Source of the DNA: Spirometra erinaceieuropaei
Lineage: Eukaryota > Platyhelminthes > Cestoda > Diphyllobothriidea > Diphyllobothriidae
DNA length: 64,000 nucleotides
Direction: 5' to 3'
Assembly: GCA_902702965.1 (NCBI GenBank)
Contig: CACRXP010000172.1
Span: forward strand, 242,754-306,753
In this document: one piece after another, positions 36,040 through 48,590 of the stretch
How the letters are laid out: every line of letters begins with the position of its first letter
Numbering within the stretch: position 1 is the first letter of the stretch
Notes under the pieces: generated by a model
The model's input: the letters and a program-made list of their open reading frames with translations, nothing else
Database searches by the model: none
Told to the model about the DNA's origin: nothing
Translations under genes and position numbers: made by a program

Positions 36040-36240
36040 AGATCTGACTCATAGCGTGGGGACCGACGACAATAGTTTGACCGTCCCAAATCACGATGTA
36101 CATCGTGTGCTTCATGGAGTGGAGGCAACATCGGTGACTTGCGCAGCTTTCATCACACCCCCTTCTCCCCCGCATACCTGGCTCCGATGACAAGGCAATG
36201 TCAAGACGATCGGAGGTGGTTGTGGCAACCAGCACCTGGA
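36040..36240 (-). repeat. Retroposon family R2, partial (copy A)
   Basis: The reverse complement carries 'ctgcgcaagtcaccgatg' and the terminal 'gacggtcaaactattgtcg'. Also present in copy B at about 48400-48590. Confidence 0.55.
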
Positions 36241-37684
36241 CGAAACACGTAGACTTGGGTTCAGCCTAGTTATTGGCTGCGTCCATATTAGACTCCAGCC
36301 CTCCCTAGATCCTGCCCTGATGTCGGAACTTGGTGTGTAGGGATAGGGTGGGCGACAGATGATGCGAAAGTTTTGTTGTTCCATAAACGTGTTCATGTCG
36401 AAGTTAGCCCTGCACCTTCGCGGGATGGCTGTGGTCCTAGTCATTTACGATGGACGAAATAACAGCTGAAGTACACCTATGTCCTAGTTTGGCCAAGAGT
36501 CGACTCCTCAGAGGTTGGCGTTCAGGAATTTGCCAGTCGGTCAGCCGGTTAAATATAGAAGGACCCCTTGACTGCTAACAGCGTAGACGGCGTAGTACAA
36601 GTGCAATCTCCCCAGGCCCATGATGAAAGCTTTCAGGAGAATGCATCTCCAGACATTCTTTGCCCGAGAGCATTTAACAGACATTAGTGTCATCCGCGGA
36701 CACCTTGGGTTGTCATACAGGCATTCCGCTAAATATAAATCTCCAACAAATAAACGACAGAGCATCTCTAGTAAAAGTAATGCATTCCCCCAATCACATA
36801 AGAGTGGAATTCGCGATGTTTCCCCGCTGTGGAATGGAAAGCCGACTTTCCGCCGTGTCCGATTTCGCGGATCTGTCTGGCTCGGGACGTCAAATAAACC
36901 ATGTCGGTTCTCTCTGATTTTGTCAGCATGAGTTCCAAACGTGTGACCTCCTCTACATCATAACTGGCTGGAAGTTTCAGTGTCGAGTCCGCTTATTTTC
37001 CAGTGGCGAGGCTCCGAGTTAAAATACATTCGAACGAAGTAGTTTTTAGGGAATGGTTAGAGATAATCAGTCATTGCTATCCTCAAATGAACTACCCGAA
37101 AACTGATACAGGATCCGCCATAGCATGCCCTAATAAGTTCATCAATCATGATTTGATTAGGTCGCTATTAATGAGACATCAGTTAACTCCTGCAAAAATG
37201 CAATCTGAGCTAGTAAATCTTAGGATCTAGGAGGCCTGCCTGTGCGTACAGTGTTGCCAAGCTGCGTACCCCGGAATACCATAGAATGGCTCTCCCATGC
37301 AAGCAGACATGTCAGTGCAAACCGGTGAGACACTATGAATCAGTAGACTTTCAGCAGAGCGTTAACGTCGGGAGGTCAATCGTAAATCAGTTGCGCTGAA
37401 GCCGGCGATTCCATAGTATCTGCAACCTTGACGCACATCCGTCTCCACTCTCCGCACTGTTCACTCACATTCACTCACCACATGGGCCTACTCAGTCACA
37501 TGCGCCTTCATGGCAACAGGCAGTAAACCAGCTCATGTCAAACCCCATCCGTGCACACATCTCCCCACCGACACATATCGAACCACGCGAACCCACCCAA
37601 CATCATCCACCGCTGGGCACGGAATAGGCACCTCTCACGCACGTGGAAAGTGCTCTCCACGTCGTCTTTACGATACGATAAAGC
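36241..37684. other. Non-coding, nothing recognised
   Basis: Right end of copy A up to the gap; only short frames, none consistent between the two copies. Confidence 0.5.
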
Positions 37685-37768
37685 NNNNNNNNNNNNNNNN
37701 NNNNNNNNNNNNNNNNNNNNNNNNNNNNNNNNNNNNNNNNNNNNNNNNNNNNNNNNNNNNNNNNNNNN
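37685..37768. other. Assembly gap at the duplication junction (84 N)
   Basis: A run of N exactly between copy A's last base and copy B's first. This is where tandem-repeat assembly usually fails, and also where two haplotypes may have been joined. Confidence 1.
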
Positions 37769-38085
37769 CCCCACCCCCCCTGTACCCGTAGTCATGATGG
37801 AATCAAGAAGACCGGAGGCGGAGGATGGCGCAGGTGGCTGGCCCGTCGTAAACCCGCACCTAGACGTAGCACAACAGACTCTGACCAGGATGTTATTCCC
37901 CAATACAAATAAGGGAGCGACACGGATCCTAATCGGCCCGAAGTGAACCGGCGACTGGGTGTGCCACCAGACCCCGAATGTTGGCGTTTGTTGTTGGTGT
38001 GCCGGCCTGATAACGCCTGCCAAAACCCGATGTGGCTCCCCCGTCGGTTCAGCGCATCTACCGCGTGGCTCGCTGTAGGGGCTCT
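37769..38085 (-). repeat. Retroposon family R2, minus copy at the left edge of B
   Basis: Homologous to 25229-25525; truncated by the gap. Confidence 0.7.
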
Positions 38086-39053
38086 TTTCTACTTAGATGA
38101 CATTTGTACAGCAGCAAATTCCTAAACGGCTTTTCTTTTCAATGTTGAGTGAATTCGCACAATTTTATAGGCAACTCTCCCTGTTTTAAGACAAAGGCCA
38201 CAAGTTCCCCCATTTATTTCACCTAACGTCATGCATTGTTAGCTAACTTGCCCCACGTTTCCAATGCCCCCTTACTAGGGTGGAGTTAACAGATGCCAGC
38301 CCGCTAAATACTGTCATTACCACATTAACAGAAGATGAAGTTACGTATTTAATGCACGAATGAGGTGCTGCCTCTGTGAACAACGGGGTGTCAGTCGTGA
38401 GGGCTCAACGCAATTTGAAGTACCGGGACTGACTTCATAATTTACGCAATCGAATCGACCTTGTACCACGAGCGTAGCCAATTCCCCAAAAGTCAGTTTT
38501 TGTTGATGTCTACATAGAAGATTTTACAAAACTGAAGTTGCCGTCTAGGCTGCCTATGAGAAGAAACCGTGGCAAATCTCAGCCGCCGACTTTCAAAAAT
38601 AACTTGTATGGTTAATGGGCTAACGGACTAATTGTGCATCGTTCCACTTACACGAAACTGGTGACTACTGCCGTATCCTGAACACGTCAAGAGCCAATGG
38701 GTGGTCTGTCTCATAATAAGGCGTAATTCAAATCGAACGTCCTTCACAATACCTCAAAGTTATCGTGCAGATGTATCTATCTGCTTTTCCTGGAGGGCAA
38801 CTTGACGAACGATCGTTTGCAACAGTAGGTGTTCAGAACGGCGTAATTGCAGTTGTAAATGGTTGAAGGTATCTAAACTACTGTGCACAATTTTAATTGA
38901 TGTGGGTGGTGTGTGTGTGTGTGTGTATAAAAATGGTAATTCAGCCTTTTCGCGGGTTGCAAAGTGGGGCTGCGCTTTTTTTTTATAAAGAAGTGCCATA
39001 GCTGCCTTGAGTTCGCAGGCGACAGACACCTATGTACAGTGCGTGATGTACCT

Positions 39054-40768
39054 GAGGACATGTTAACCAAAGTGCTGAAATGTGCTTTCAGTTAGAAAGG
39101 ATTACTTAAGCGGAATGGTGATACTGATTACCAAGCAGCGTGGCCCCGAGACATTTCGATCGCGTCTGAATGATAACTTTCGGATACGTTTTTTTCCCGG
39201 CGGCTGTAAAAATCGCACTCGTGGCAAAGTGTCTACACAAGCTGTATGCATTTCTTGTCATTGTTTTCCATTGTTCTTATAAATCTGTATGTATTTTAGA
39301 GAAAACATGAGTAAAAATAAATTCTCCTGCACTCCATTTGAAGACTATCACGTCTTCTCGAGCTGTATACTTTCAGGAAGGACACACTCTAGATGCGCTA
39401 ACTCATGCAATTTTGACCCAAATTCTGAAATGCGTTTTCGACTCGAAAATATTACCAAAGTAGGGTTGTAATATTAATCACCGAGCAGCATAGTCCCAAG
39501 ATAATTTACTTACCTCAAGATGCCGGCATTTGGGTGAAATTCTTTTTTTGGCCGCCTACAAAAAACTACATCTTGTAAAAAGGGCCACTTATGTAATATG
39601 ATTTTTTCATTAGTTTTCGACGCTCCTATAAATTTATACATATTTCATAGAGAACTTGCGAAAAATATTCATTCTTCTACTCATCTGGTAGAAAATTACG
39701 TCTTTTCTAAATTTTATGCTTAAGGGAATCGTATAATTTGGTTTTAAAAAGTTTCTAATTGCGAGACTTTTTAATACTGTGAGATGGCCGTTCATAAAAC
39801 GTCATGTCTCCGCATTTACTAGTGTTGCTTTTAAAGCTTAAAATATAACTCAAATCCACTACTAGATTTTATGAACCCTATACAGCGTCCTCTTCATACA
39901 GTGCAGAAATGTGTGATTTTCCTTATACGGCAAATAGACAGCTTGTTGTTTGGAAACCCCGAATGCAAGTGTAATGGCAAACCGGTTCTAAACATGCATG
40001 CATTTTTCCTATGGATTTTCGATGGTCTTATAAATTCAAATATATTTTAAAGAAAACGTGCATGAAAATAAGCTTTCTTTTAGTTATTTGGTAGAAAATA
40101 ACATTGCCTTTGCACTTTATGCACGAAGAAAGAGTATATTTAGGTTTTAAAAAAGTTTCCCAACTCTCGAATATTTTTGAGCCTGATCTGCCATTGCATC
40201 AGTCTTCAGCGATTTTAGTCAACAAGGGATATGCTTTCCGCGTGAGGAAAATCATATATTCCTATATGCTTTAAGAAGATACCACATAGAGTTCATAAAA
40301 TTTCGCAATGGATCCGAACAGTGTTGTACATTTCAAGAGGAGCAGAGTTAAAAGGACCTGTGCGGTCCTGTATGCATGAACATTGCATGATCTTAAAAAT
40401 CTCACAACTACAAACTTTTTTAAAACCTAAATATACACCCTCTTCGTGCATCAAATGCAAAGACAATGTTATTTTCTACCAACGAAGTAAAAGAAAGCTT
40501 AGTTTCATGCACATTTTCTTTAAAATATATTTGAATTTATAAGACCATCGAAAATTCATAGGAAAAATACGTGCTACTTAAGTAGTCATTTTTTTACCGA
40601 ATACGGTATCTGCATGAGGGGAAGAAGGAGTAAATCCAAAAGTCGACATCCTGACGAGTCCGAAATGTTATAGGATTGTGCCGCAGGCTAATCTATATTA
40701 CAAGCCCACCTAAGTAATCCTTCCTAATCAAAAACGAATTTCAGAATTTCGGCCAACGTTTCATAAGG
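39054..40768. mobile_element. Long-inverted-repeat element R5, copy in B
   Basis: Counterpart of 26506-28225 with the same termini; non-coding. Confidence 0.7.
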
Positions 40769-40860
40769 TCGGTCACTCACTGTAAATTCCCGGCCTGACA
40801 CTTACCCAAGCTCTAAAACTAACCCTACCTCTAAACCGAAACGTTAGGTTGCTCGGTAAG

Positions 40861-41156
40861 ATGTGGTTGTGTAGCCCTACCTGATGAACCCAATATAGTT
40901 GGGGTCGGGGTTAGGGTTATGGCTAGAGGTTATTGGTTAGAGGTTATGGTCAGGGGTTAGGGTTAGGAGTTAGGGCAACTATTTCTCAACCACTCAAAAG
41001 ACAACCGCGCATGCCCAATAGCTCTTTTAGCATACAACTACTTGACCTCGTCGCCTGTGCGTTCCCCGGTCTACCTTTAAAAGCCCCTATTACCACCGGT
41101 CCCGTATTACAGGTGGTTGGAGTTTGCTTGCTTCAGGTGGGGCTACATAACCACAT
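40861..41156. mobile_element. TIR element R3 with telomere-like core, copy in B
   Basis: Counterpart of 28316-28611, same TIRs; the core reads ggggttagggttatgg. Confidence 0.75.
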
Positions 41157-41653
41157 ATGACCGTTTTCAAAATAGTATTTATAAAAAAAGCACAAATCAA
41201 CCTTTCCTATGTGCTGAGATCGGAAATTAGGACAGATCCCTATTTTAAAGAATTGCATATTGTCGCGATTAACATCATGGATGGATGGCTGGAAAGGGAA
41301 GAGTCACCTCTCCATTTCAAATGGCTCCCTGCTTCAAATTTCCTGACTGAAATTATGAACCAATCACAGAGACTTTCGTCACAGGGCCCTCGAAAAGAGT
41401 GGCCTATTTGCCCTCCGCATAGGTCAGGCGACAAGCTAGCGGATAGACCTTCAAAAATTAAGTGACAAAAGTCTCACCTGCCCAGAGAAGCTTGCATTTT
41501 CTCAACTTTTCTATTTATTTACACAGGAGTAGACGGCAGCCTGCTTACTTCGTTTGCCCGAGCAAACAAGCTCCGTTTGGACTAACAGTGATAGTAAACA
41601 GAGGCGGTCACCCATCAGGCTGCGCATGACTATCATGCAGTAATAAGACAGTG

Positions 41654-42106
41654 TGCCCTCTAAAAGGGCCACGAGTTAGATGCGCTGGACCAACACGGGG
41701 GCCACATCGGACTCTGGCAGGCGTTATCTGTGCGCAATAACAAATGTCAACATTTGCGGGGTACGCTGGCAGACCTAGTTGTCGGCAATCGCCGCACAAC
41801 TGGACCACTGCCACCATCCCATTGTTTTGTGGTCAAAATCCTGGTCATTTGTGTGTGGACCAGGGGTGCGGAGTGTAGCGCCAAGGCGAGGATCCGCCCG
41901 AGCCATCCACCTGCGACCTCCCTCGTCTCCGGTCTTCTTGACTCTGTCTTGACACGGGGCCCAGGCGGGGGAGGAGGAGAGTGTGTAGGTAGATGCTACG
42001 CAAGTCTACTGGCACTATAAACCCCTGCGTAAGTCACCGTTCCTGCTCCACAATGCAGCTGTGGGGCACACGGTGGACATCATCGAAATCGATGGTCGAA
42101 CTGTCG
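41654..42106 (+). mobile_element. Full-length R2 retroposon with 12-bp target-site duplication
   Basis: 453 bp inserted in copy B only. It is flanked by identical 'aataagacagtg' at 41642-41653 and 42107-42118. The empty site in copy A reads 'aattagacagtg' (29099-29110), just upstream of the UCR2 acceptor. It starts tgccctctaaaagggcc and ends gatggtcgaactgtcg, with no poly-A tail and no open reading frame. The variable-length duplication and absence of TIRs indicate target-primed retroposition by a borrowed enzyme. This copy defines the R2 family. Confidence 0.9.
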
Positions 42107-42195
42107 AATAAGACAGTGGTTGGAATCTTTTCAGCGATTGTTTTGTTCAAACCCTGTTTCAGTATCCTATAGCATTTTTCCCCCTTCGCTTTCAG

Positions 42196-42330
42196 TTCAA
42201 GAAGTTGCTCAACAAGGAGCTGAACCAGATACTAGACGGGGATAAAATCAGCTCCCAAATTTCCGACTACATCTGTTCCACCTTCCTGGACCAGGACGAG
42301 TCCGAACAGGCGCCGCCAGCCCCATCTGAC
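42196..42330 (+). pseudogene. PDE4 UCR2 exon, copy B (truncated)
   Basis: 135 bp identical to copies A1 and A2 (same 45 codons, from FKKLLNKELNQ to PPAPSD) behind an acceptor with a diverged tract (tcgctttcag). As in A2, homology to the linker ends at tctgac|tcctat without a donor. The R2 retroposon lies 90 bp upstream in the intron. Confidence 0.7.
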
Positions 42331-45300
42331 TCCTATATCCGTGTCTTATCGTACTCTAGGCGACACGTGAACTCCCGACACTGCTCACTTATCATTAGTT
42401 CAATTCAGTCTGTTATTAATGCCGGCAACTCAGTCTCCAATCCCTTATATTCATTATAATTATTGCTGACTTTCCTTAGCGTCAGATTTACAAGGTTATA
42501 TTTATAGTGCAATTGTTTACAGGGGAGAGAGAAAGACGATCCAATGACTATTGGAAAATGTGATTTGCTTCACAAAGGACAGTGCACGTAGGTTAAAGGA
42601 TGTTCAGTATCTGACTCACGCGGACAGAAGGATGTTACGCCATAGAGACTGCATCGGCCTCGACTCCCCTCTTCCACTGTTTCCTGAGCCCGAAATCTTT
42701 CTAATTTCCTCCTACAGTGGGATTTTGTCCTCAGGGCTTTATTTGCAGCTTCTTATTTTGGAGTTTCAGGCAGGGAAGGAGTCGGGCGTAGGGGTCATTG
42801 GAATTTTGAAAGTAGTTGGGGCTAGCAAAACACTTGTTTGGCTCTGTGTGTGTGTGTGTCTCCCAGCGCTGCAGCTGCTGCAGCTGCAGACACGTCGGTT
42901 AGTCAGATAAAATCAGACATTACCATCTGCGTGTGTTTAGGGCAGCCCCGTCGGAGCACAAGGTCACACCAACTTACGACACGAACAATAGGCTAGCGGG
43001 AATTCAGGTCGACTGTCACCTATGCAGTGAGGCGACAGAGCCGAAGCCCGGATTTTCGTCTGATTGTCGTACCTGCCACTGACTCTGCGGTTCATCTAAC
43101 CGCCGGATGGAAGGTTTCACTTTTCGCAATGAATTTTACCTCACTTAAATTCTTTTGATGGGAATTTTGGCCAGAGAGTCCTTAAGGGGCATAAAACAGG
43201 GCGGATCTTAGGCAAGCGGGGGAGGGGACAGGAGAAAGGGCTCGCTGGGGACAATGAGAGGGGGTGAGTGAAACCCCAAACAGGAGTTGGCGCAGTTTTT
43301 GTTGCAGTTCACCTCCTACACACTTTAATTTGCAGACCAGATGAACTTTCGCAATGCAGAATTCTGGTGTTAGGGGTAGAAAAGGGTGGTTCAGGCGTTT
43401 CACGATTAAGTCAGGAAGTCCGCCTAATCTGCTTACACTGAAGTGGTTTGTTGTGTGCCCTTACCTAGTTCTCGAAAGTGTACTCTTGCCTTATCGGGGG
43501 ACCGCCGACATTCCACTTGAAAGCTGAAGGTGCAATTCGTGAGCTCCCAAAACACCATTTAAGCCCACAAGCAAAGGCTAGTGTCTGAAATCACAGTGCT
43601 GCTGGTACTCAGTGCGTCCAGCTTGTGTGCGAGAATCGCAACGATCCGGTCGGCTTCTTAGGGGGGGGTGTTTTAATGTAGTTCTGTAACTCTAACCTGG
43701 ATGCTTTCATGCGCCCCTGGGGAATGGCACCTTGAGAGGGCAGGTCCGTCTTCGGCGCCCGTATGATTTGTAACGAGTGTATTTTTCGTTGTAGAAACGA
43801 CTTATCCCAATTCCACCATGTTGCCCCCTCTGCCGCCTATATGATAACACCAATTATCACAATTACACTTTTGGGCATGTACCACCGGTTCGACTTCTGG
43901 CGTATTATCTGAGTTTGAAATCATGGGCTCCTGTCACTTATAAACGCAGCAAGGCCTCAGAGCAAAGGTTATTATTCAGGTAACTCATAGATGTTTGATT
44001 TACTAGAGTTTTCGATTGTGGGAAGGGAGGAGAGAGCTGTATCGACCAGTTCTGACTTGTTTGTTGTCGTCAGCCCACTCTACCCAACTTCCAGGTCAGT
44101 CAGAGTGGGGTTTGAACTCAAATCCTTCAGTGACTGAGTACTAAGTCCGAGCCGCTGACTCAACGCGCCGGAATTAGTCTTCGTTGGTCTATCTTGCGAG
44201 TGCTGGAGGCAGCTTAAACCCCAGCATTTCCCTTAGGACGGATACAACGACCTAATACACGGGCAAGCAAAACGAAAACATAGTCCTCTATCGTTCTTGC
44301 AACACGTTCTACTCTACTGAAATCAGATAAGGAAGAGAACGCGCTCCCATATTTAACATGCTTCACCACGAGAAACGATTTAAAAACCGCTTAAAGGCAA
44401 AAATCAGGCCTTTAGAAAATTTCCGTCGAAACATCTGGGTCCGCAATCAAAAGTCTGAGCGAGGTTTTACATAGCATTTTTTAGGTTTTTGAGAAAACGA
44501 CGTAGGTGACAGGTTATCAACTCATATAAATGATTTACATGCTGTCAGGTAAAATATTCTAATGTGAACAGCCACCCGAAGGCAGAAAAAAAGGGGAAAC
44601 CGTCAGATTATTAAAACTGGAACTACCGCCCGAGCTTCGTTTCTGTGAAAGTGTCCATACGGAAACGCTAACCTAACTGCTTCAGCATAAAAAATCAAAC
44701 CGATGACTCAGCCGCCCCCAGTGCACAAACAAAGACCCTTGGCCGTTTCGTGGTACGACAGATTGTGGGATTTCAGTGCAGAGGTGGGCTTAAAAAAGTA
44801 TGTTCATGCGGATATGGTCAAACAGACTGTAATTATTTAAAACCTAAGTGACGATAAATTGGTCAAGCCCCTGATTGTGCGTTGGATGATAATATGAACT
44901 GTTCAACTGCCGCGCGGTTTATAAGGCTGTCAGCTAGGCCAGAACATGTTAATTACGACCTCAAAATAAAGGGTAGGCGTTTCGTTATTCTGTGGTTCAT
45001 GTGAGAGTATGATACCAAGGGCTAAAAAATTAATACTAATAGTTCTCCATATGTTTTAGACAGCTAATTTGCAGAATTGTAAAGGGGGGACGATGGACCT
45101 AGGTTGGCGAGTGAGCAATAAGAACGGCGACCATTTTTCACTGCGACGTCCCGTGATGCGATGTGTGCCTTTAGAGTTGACTTGGCCGACTTTCGAGTGT
45201 CGCATGCAGTAGATAACTTTTTTGTGCCGTCAGCAAAATGCTCATTCACGCAAAATCGAGTTATTTCCTCCCCCATCGTCGTTTAAATTAATGAACTTCA

Positions 45301-45679
45301 TTGTGCGCATTTCCATGCTGAATTAATCAGGACCCAAGGAAAGGCAGTTGATTCGAAAACATTAGAAGTTCCAATTTCTGGAAAGATTCCCCATGGCATA
45401 GAATGACTCTAAAGTACATCCCAGGTTTGAGCCAGTTACTTAAGATGTCATGCCTCTTTAAACTTTAACTTCTCGCAACCAGTATGGGGTGTATGTAGGT
45501 TGACTGACTGAAGGACTGAGAATCACTCTTAAAGGCGTCCTCTTAATTTAGCCTTCATGGAACTCTCAATAATGTGAAATCGGAGCCGTCACCCCCACGC
45601 AATGGAACCCCGGAACGTGCAGCGGAAAAATACCGTGTGTGTGACACGCGTAGATAGGCCGTTTAGTTGCTACGGTCAC
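42331..45679. other. Non-coding part of copy B
   Basis: Counterpart of 29752-33284. It holds a tRNA-like SINE relic at 44025-44175 and nothing else I recognise. Confidence 0.5.
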
Positions 45680-45850
45680 TGCGTCGGCACCAACCTCCGG
45701 CCTTGACATATTGCCGTCCGAGCAGGCTGGGTGTGGAAAGGTAGAGTGCGATAGATGCTGCGCAAGCCTACCTCACCATCCAGTGACTCACGCCCAATTC
45801 ACCTGCCCAGCCTACGTCCCAGTTTACGACAGGCAAACTGTAATCGATGC
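45680..45850 (+). repeat. Retroposon family R2, partial (copy B)
   Basis: Counterpart of 33285-33495, missing about 35 bp internally. Confidence 0.6.
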
Positions 45851-46465
45851 TTAGGCTGATACCGGACACTGGCGCCAGTGTTCATTCTCTTAGAAAGCGA
45901 AGTCTCCTACACGCCTAACCGGGCTGCGGTGTTGCATTCAGTGAACTTTCGACCACAAGGATTATGCACGTGGTACGTGGCTTTTTTTAAGAAGATTTCT
46001 AACGTTGATGTCTAACCAGGCAGCCACGTAGTGAACCACGTCCAGCTGTGATTTGTCGCCGCGTTCAGCCCTGTCTACTGAGCCATGAGATTAAACTCTG
46101 TCGGCGGCAATCGGCAAATTTCAAAGGCATGTGGACACAGCACTATGGCGAACTCTTTCTTCGTCATCTGTAAAACCTCTGGCGGCGGGATCCATAATCG
46201 GATAAAATTTATTGCAAATTGACGCAAAATAACAGGAGCGATAGTTTCCGGCCAACACATACAACCTTGGTGACGTCAAATGTTCAGTAGAACCGGGTTT
46301 TGCGTGATACGGGTGGAATTTAAACGAACAAATAAAAGTTCTGACGCCGTTGGTACAGACAAAACGTAAGGAAGGCTGAGATGAGAAAATATGAAAAAAA
46401 CGGATGAAAATGCTAAACGAAGGTTGCGAAAAGGATAGTAGCGACATTCCAGGCAATGCGAAACT

Positions 46466-46882
46466 ACTCGGCAGGACTGACTTATATGACCCCCTAAATA
46501 GGACATGGTAAAAGGAACTCGCCGCCCAAGTAATAAAAGCGGATCGGAGCATAATTCTGGAAAAAACGAAATATTCCTGTGTCCTAACCCCAGCGATAAC
46601 CCCAGTATAAAATTAAACAGTTGCCCCAATCTTGGCCTAACCCTACCCTAAACCTTGGCTCTGCAGTTAAAACCAGCCCTTGCCTTAATCACAAACTTGA
46701 TCCTGACTAACCTTACCGTTAACTTTAAATCTAGCCTTGGACCAAATCCTTAGCCTAACCCCAATTCTAAACTTGAACCTAGCTCTGACTCCACTGAAGT
46801 TGGCTCAAGGCCACCCATATTTCAGGCGGTTCCTGTCCTCATGCCCTGTTTAGGGGGCCATATATGTCAGTCCTAACAAGTA
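46466..46882. mobile_element. TIR element R4a (copy B)
   Basis: Counterpart of 34105-34525 with the same TIRs and CCCTAA-like core. Confidence 0.75.
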
Positions 46883-47123
46883 TTCGGTTATTGAACGTTC
46901 ACGGACAGTGTCCCATGCTTACCAAAGAATCTGCTGATGTTTGAAACCAGCCTTTTGTGTTTTCCAAACAGGTGACGTAATTGGGAGTGGTGCAACTGCT
47001 TTTTCGTCGTTGAACGGCCCTACGCTGCTAAACGAATGAACTGTTGTAGTGTCCAGACGGCCTGCCTGAAACTTCTCCGTCAGAAGTATTCCTTGAAGTG
47101 CGCCTTGCTTAATCCTATTTTTG

Positions 47124-47637
47124 CTCGGTAGGGCTAACATATGTGGACGTCTAAACAGGACATGAGAACAGAAACCGCCTGCAATACGGGTAGTTTTGAG
47201 CCAACTTCCACTGAATCAAGTACTAGGGTTGAGAAGACAAAGATGCGATCACTGGAAGAAGAAGTTTATTGGCCTGGCGTTTCGGATTCCCACTCGAATC
47301 CATCATCAGAGACATTTGCAGATAAAGGTTAAGGTTAGGGTTAAGTCAGAGACTAGGTTTGATGTTAAATCTAAAGTAGATGGCAAGGCAAGTCAGAACC
47401 AAGTTTAGGGTAAAGGTAGGGGCTAGTGATAACCGCAAAGTTAAGGTTGAGGGTAGGGTTAGGGCCAAGATTAGGGCAATGGCTTAATTTTATATGAGGA
47501 CTGTTGCTGGAGTTGGGAACACGGGGATGTTTCGCCCTTTCCGGCGTTATGTGCAGATCCACCTTTATTACTTGACGGGGCATCCCTATTCCCATGTCCT
47601 GCTTAAAGGGCCATATAAGTCAGTCCCACCCAATACT
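47124..47637. mobile_element. TIR element R4b (copy B)
   Basis: Counterpart of 34766-35279, with TTAGGG-like arrays and the hammerhead-like motif at 47268-47311. Confidence 0.7.
47268..47311 (-). ncRNA. Hammerhead-like motif inside R4b (copy B)
   Basis: Same as the copy A motif: ctgatga, then a stem with one changed base (GGATTCG against GGAATCC), then GAAAC followed by GCC where copy A has TTC. Both look like single decays from an ancestral GAAACGTC. Confidence 0.45.
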
Positions 47638-48399
47638 TCTCCAACGTGTCTAACGCCCTCTCAATTTCTCTCCTCGCGCATAGACTGAGCATCGGAGCGT
47701 TTATCGATTTTCGTCGAGAGTCCACTCACCTTCCGTCCACCGGCCTTTACTGATTATTTGGCCCGAACAAGGTCAAATGGCAATAGCCGAAAATCCACCA
47801 CCTCACTGCCGGTGCCCACATATTTCATTTGCGCCCCTATAATTAAACTGATACGGAGGCCATTGAAGTCGCGGAAGATGGTCGTCACTGCTGGTTGTGG
47901 GTGAATCGTTGCACCCGACCCGTATATAAACGACCTGCTTCCCGGTTGTGGCTCTATGACGGTGCCTTTGCGCAGGCGCGAGCTAACGCGAGTTTTCGCC
48001 TTGATCACACAGGCGTGTGGCTGGAGTGCCCGGCGTAAAAGGAGGTTGCAGTGTTGTGTTGGCGCCTAGAGGGTGCCAGAGGCACATGCCTTAGCGTACA
48101 CTACTTACCCTCAATTAGCGTGCATTAGGCTTGTCACTGGTATGTGCCAGGACAGAAAAGAGAGCCTAAGACGAACTAAACGCCGGTCTAAGGAGTATTT
48201 TTCCCCTCTTATATTAGGCCCGACGTGCTGTTAACCCATAATTACGCTTCAGACGTCGTGACTCTGAGAACTGCCAGATGGTAAGACGACACGGGTTTCT
48301 TTAGGATCGTGGATTAGGTCGCAGTGACTTCATTTTGATGTGTAGCGTTTATGGTTGGTCTACTCATGGGACGAGCCACTACTCCCCTCCCTCTTAAGA

Positions 48400-48590
48400 T
48401 CTGACTAATAACGTGGGGACCGATGACAATAGTTTGACCGTCCCAACTCACGATGTACATCGTGTGCTACATGGAGTGGAGGCAACATCGGTGACTTGCG
48501 CAGCTTCCATCACACCCCCTTCTTCCCCGCCTACCTGGCTCCGACGACAAGGCAATGTCAAGACGATCGGAGGTGGTTGTGGGAACCAGC
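48400..48590 (-). repeat. Retroposon family R2, partial (copy B)
   Basis: Counterpart of 36040-36240. Confidence 0.55.

Larger units (their letters stand above)
25229..37684 (+). repeat. Segmental duplication, copy A
   Basis: About 12.4 kb matching 37769-50064 in direct orientation across its whole length, with roughly a few percent mismatch judged by eye (for example 2 of 60 around 25381) and several indels. Ends abruptly at an N gap with 'cgatacgataaagc'; in copy B the same sequence continues into unique DNA at 50065. Relative to B, copy A has an extra 429 bp with a second UCR2 exon and an extra block of about 190 bp at 31443-31632. Confidence 0.93.
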
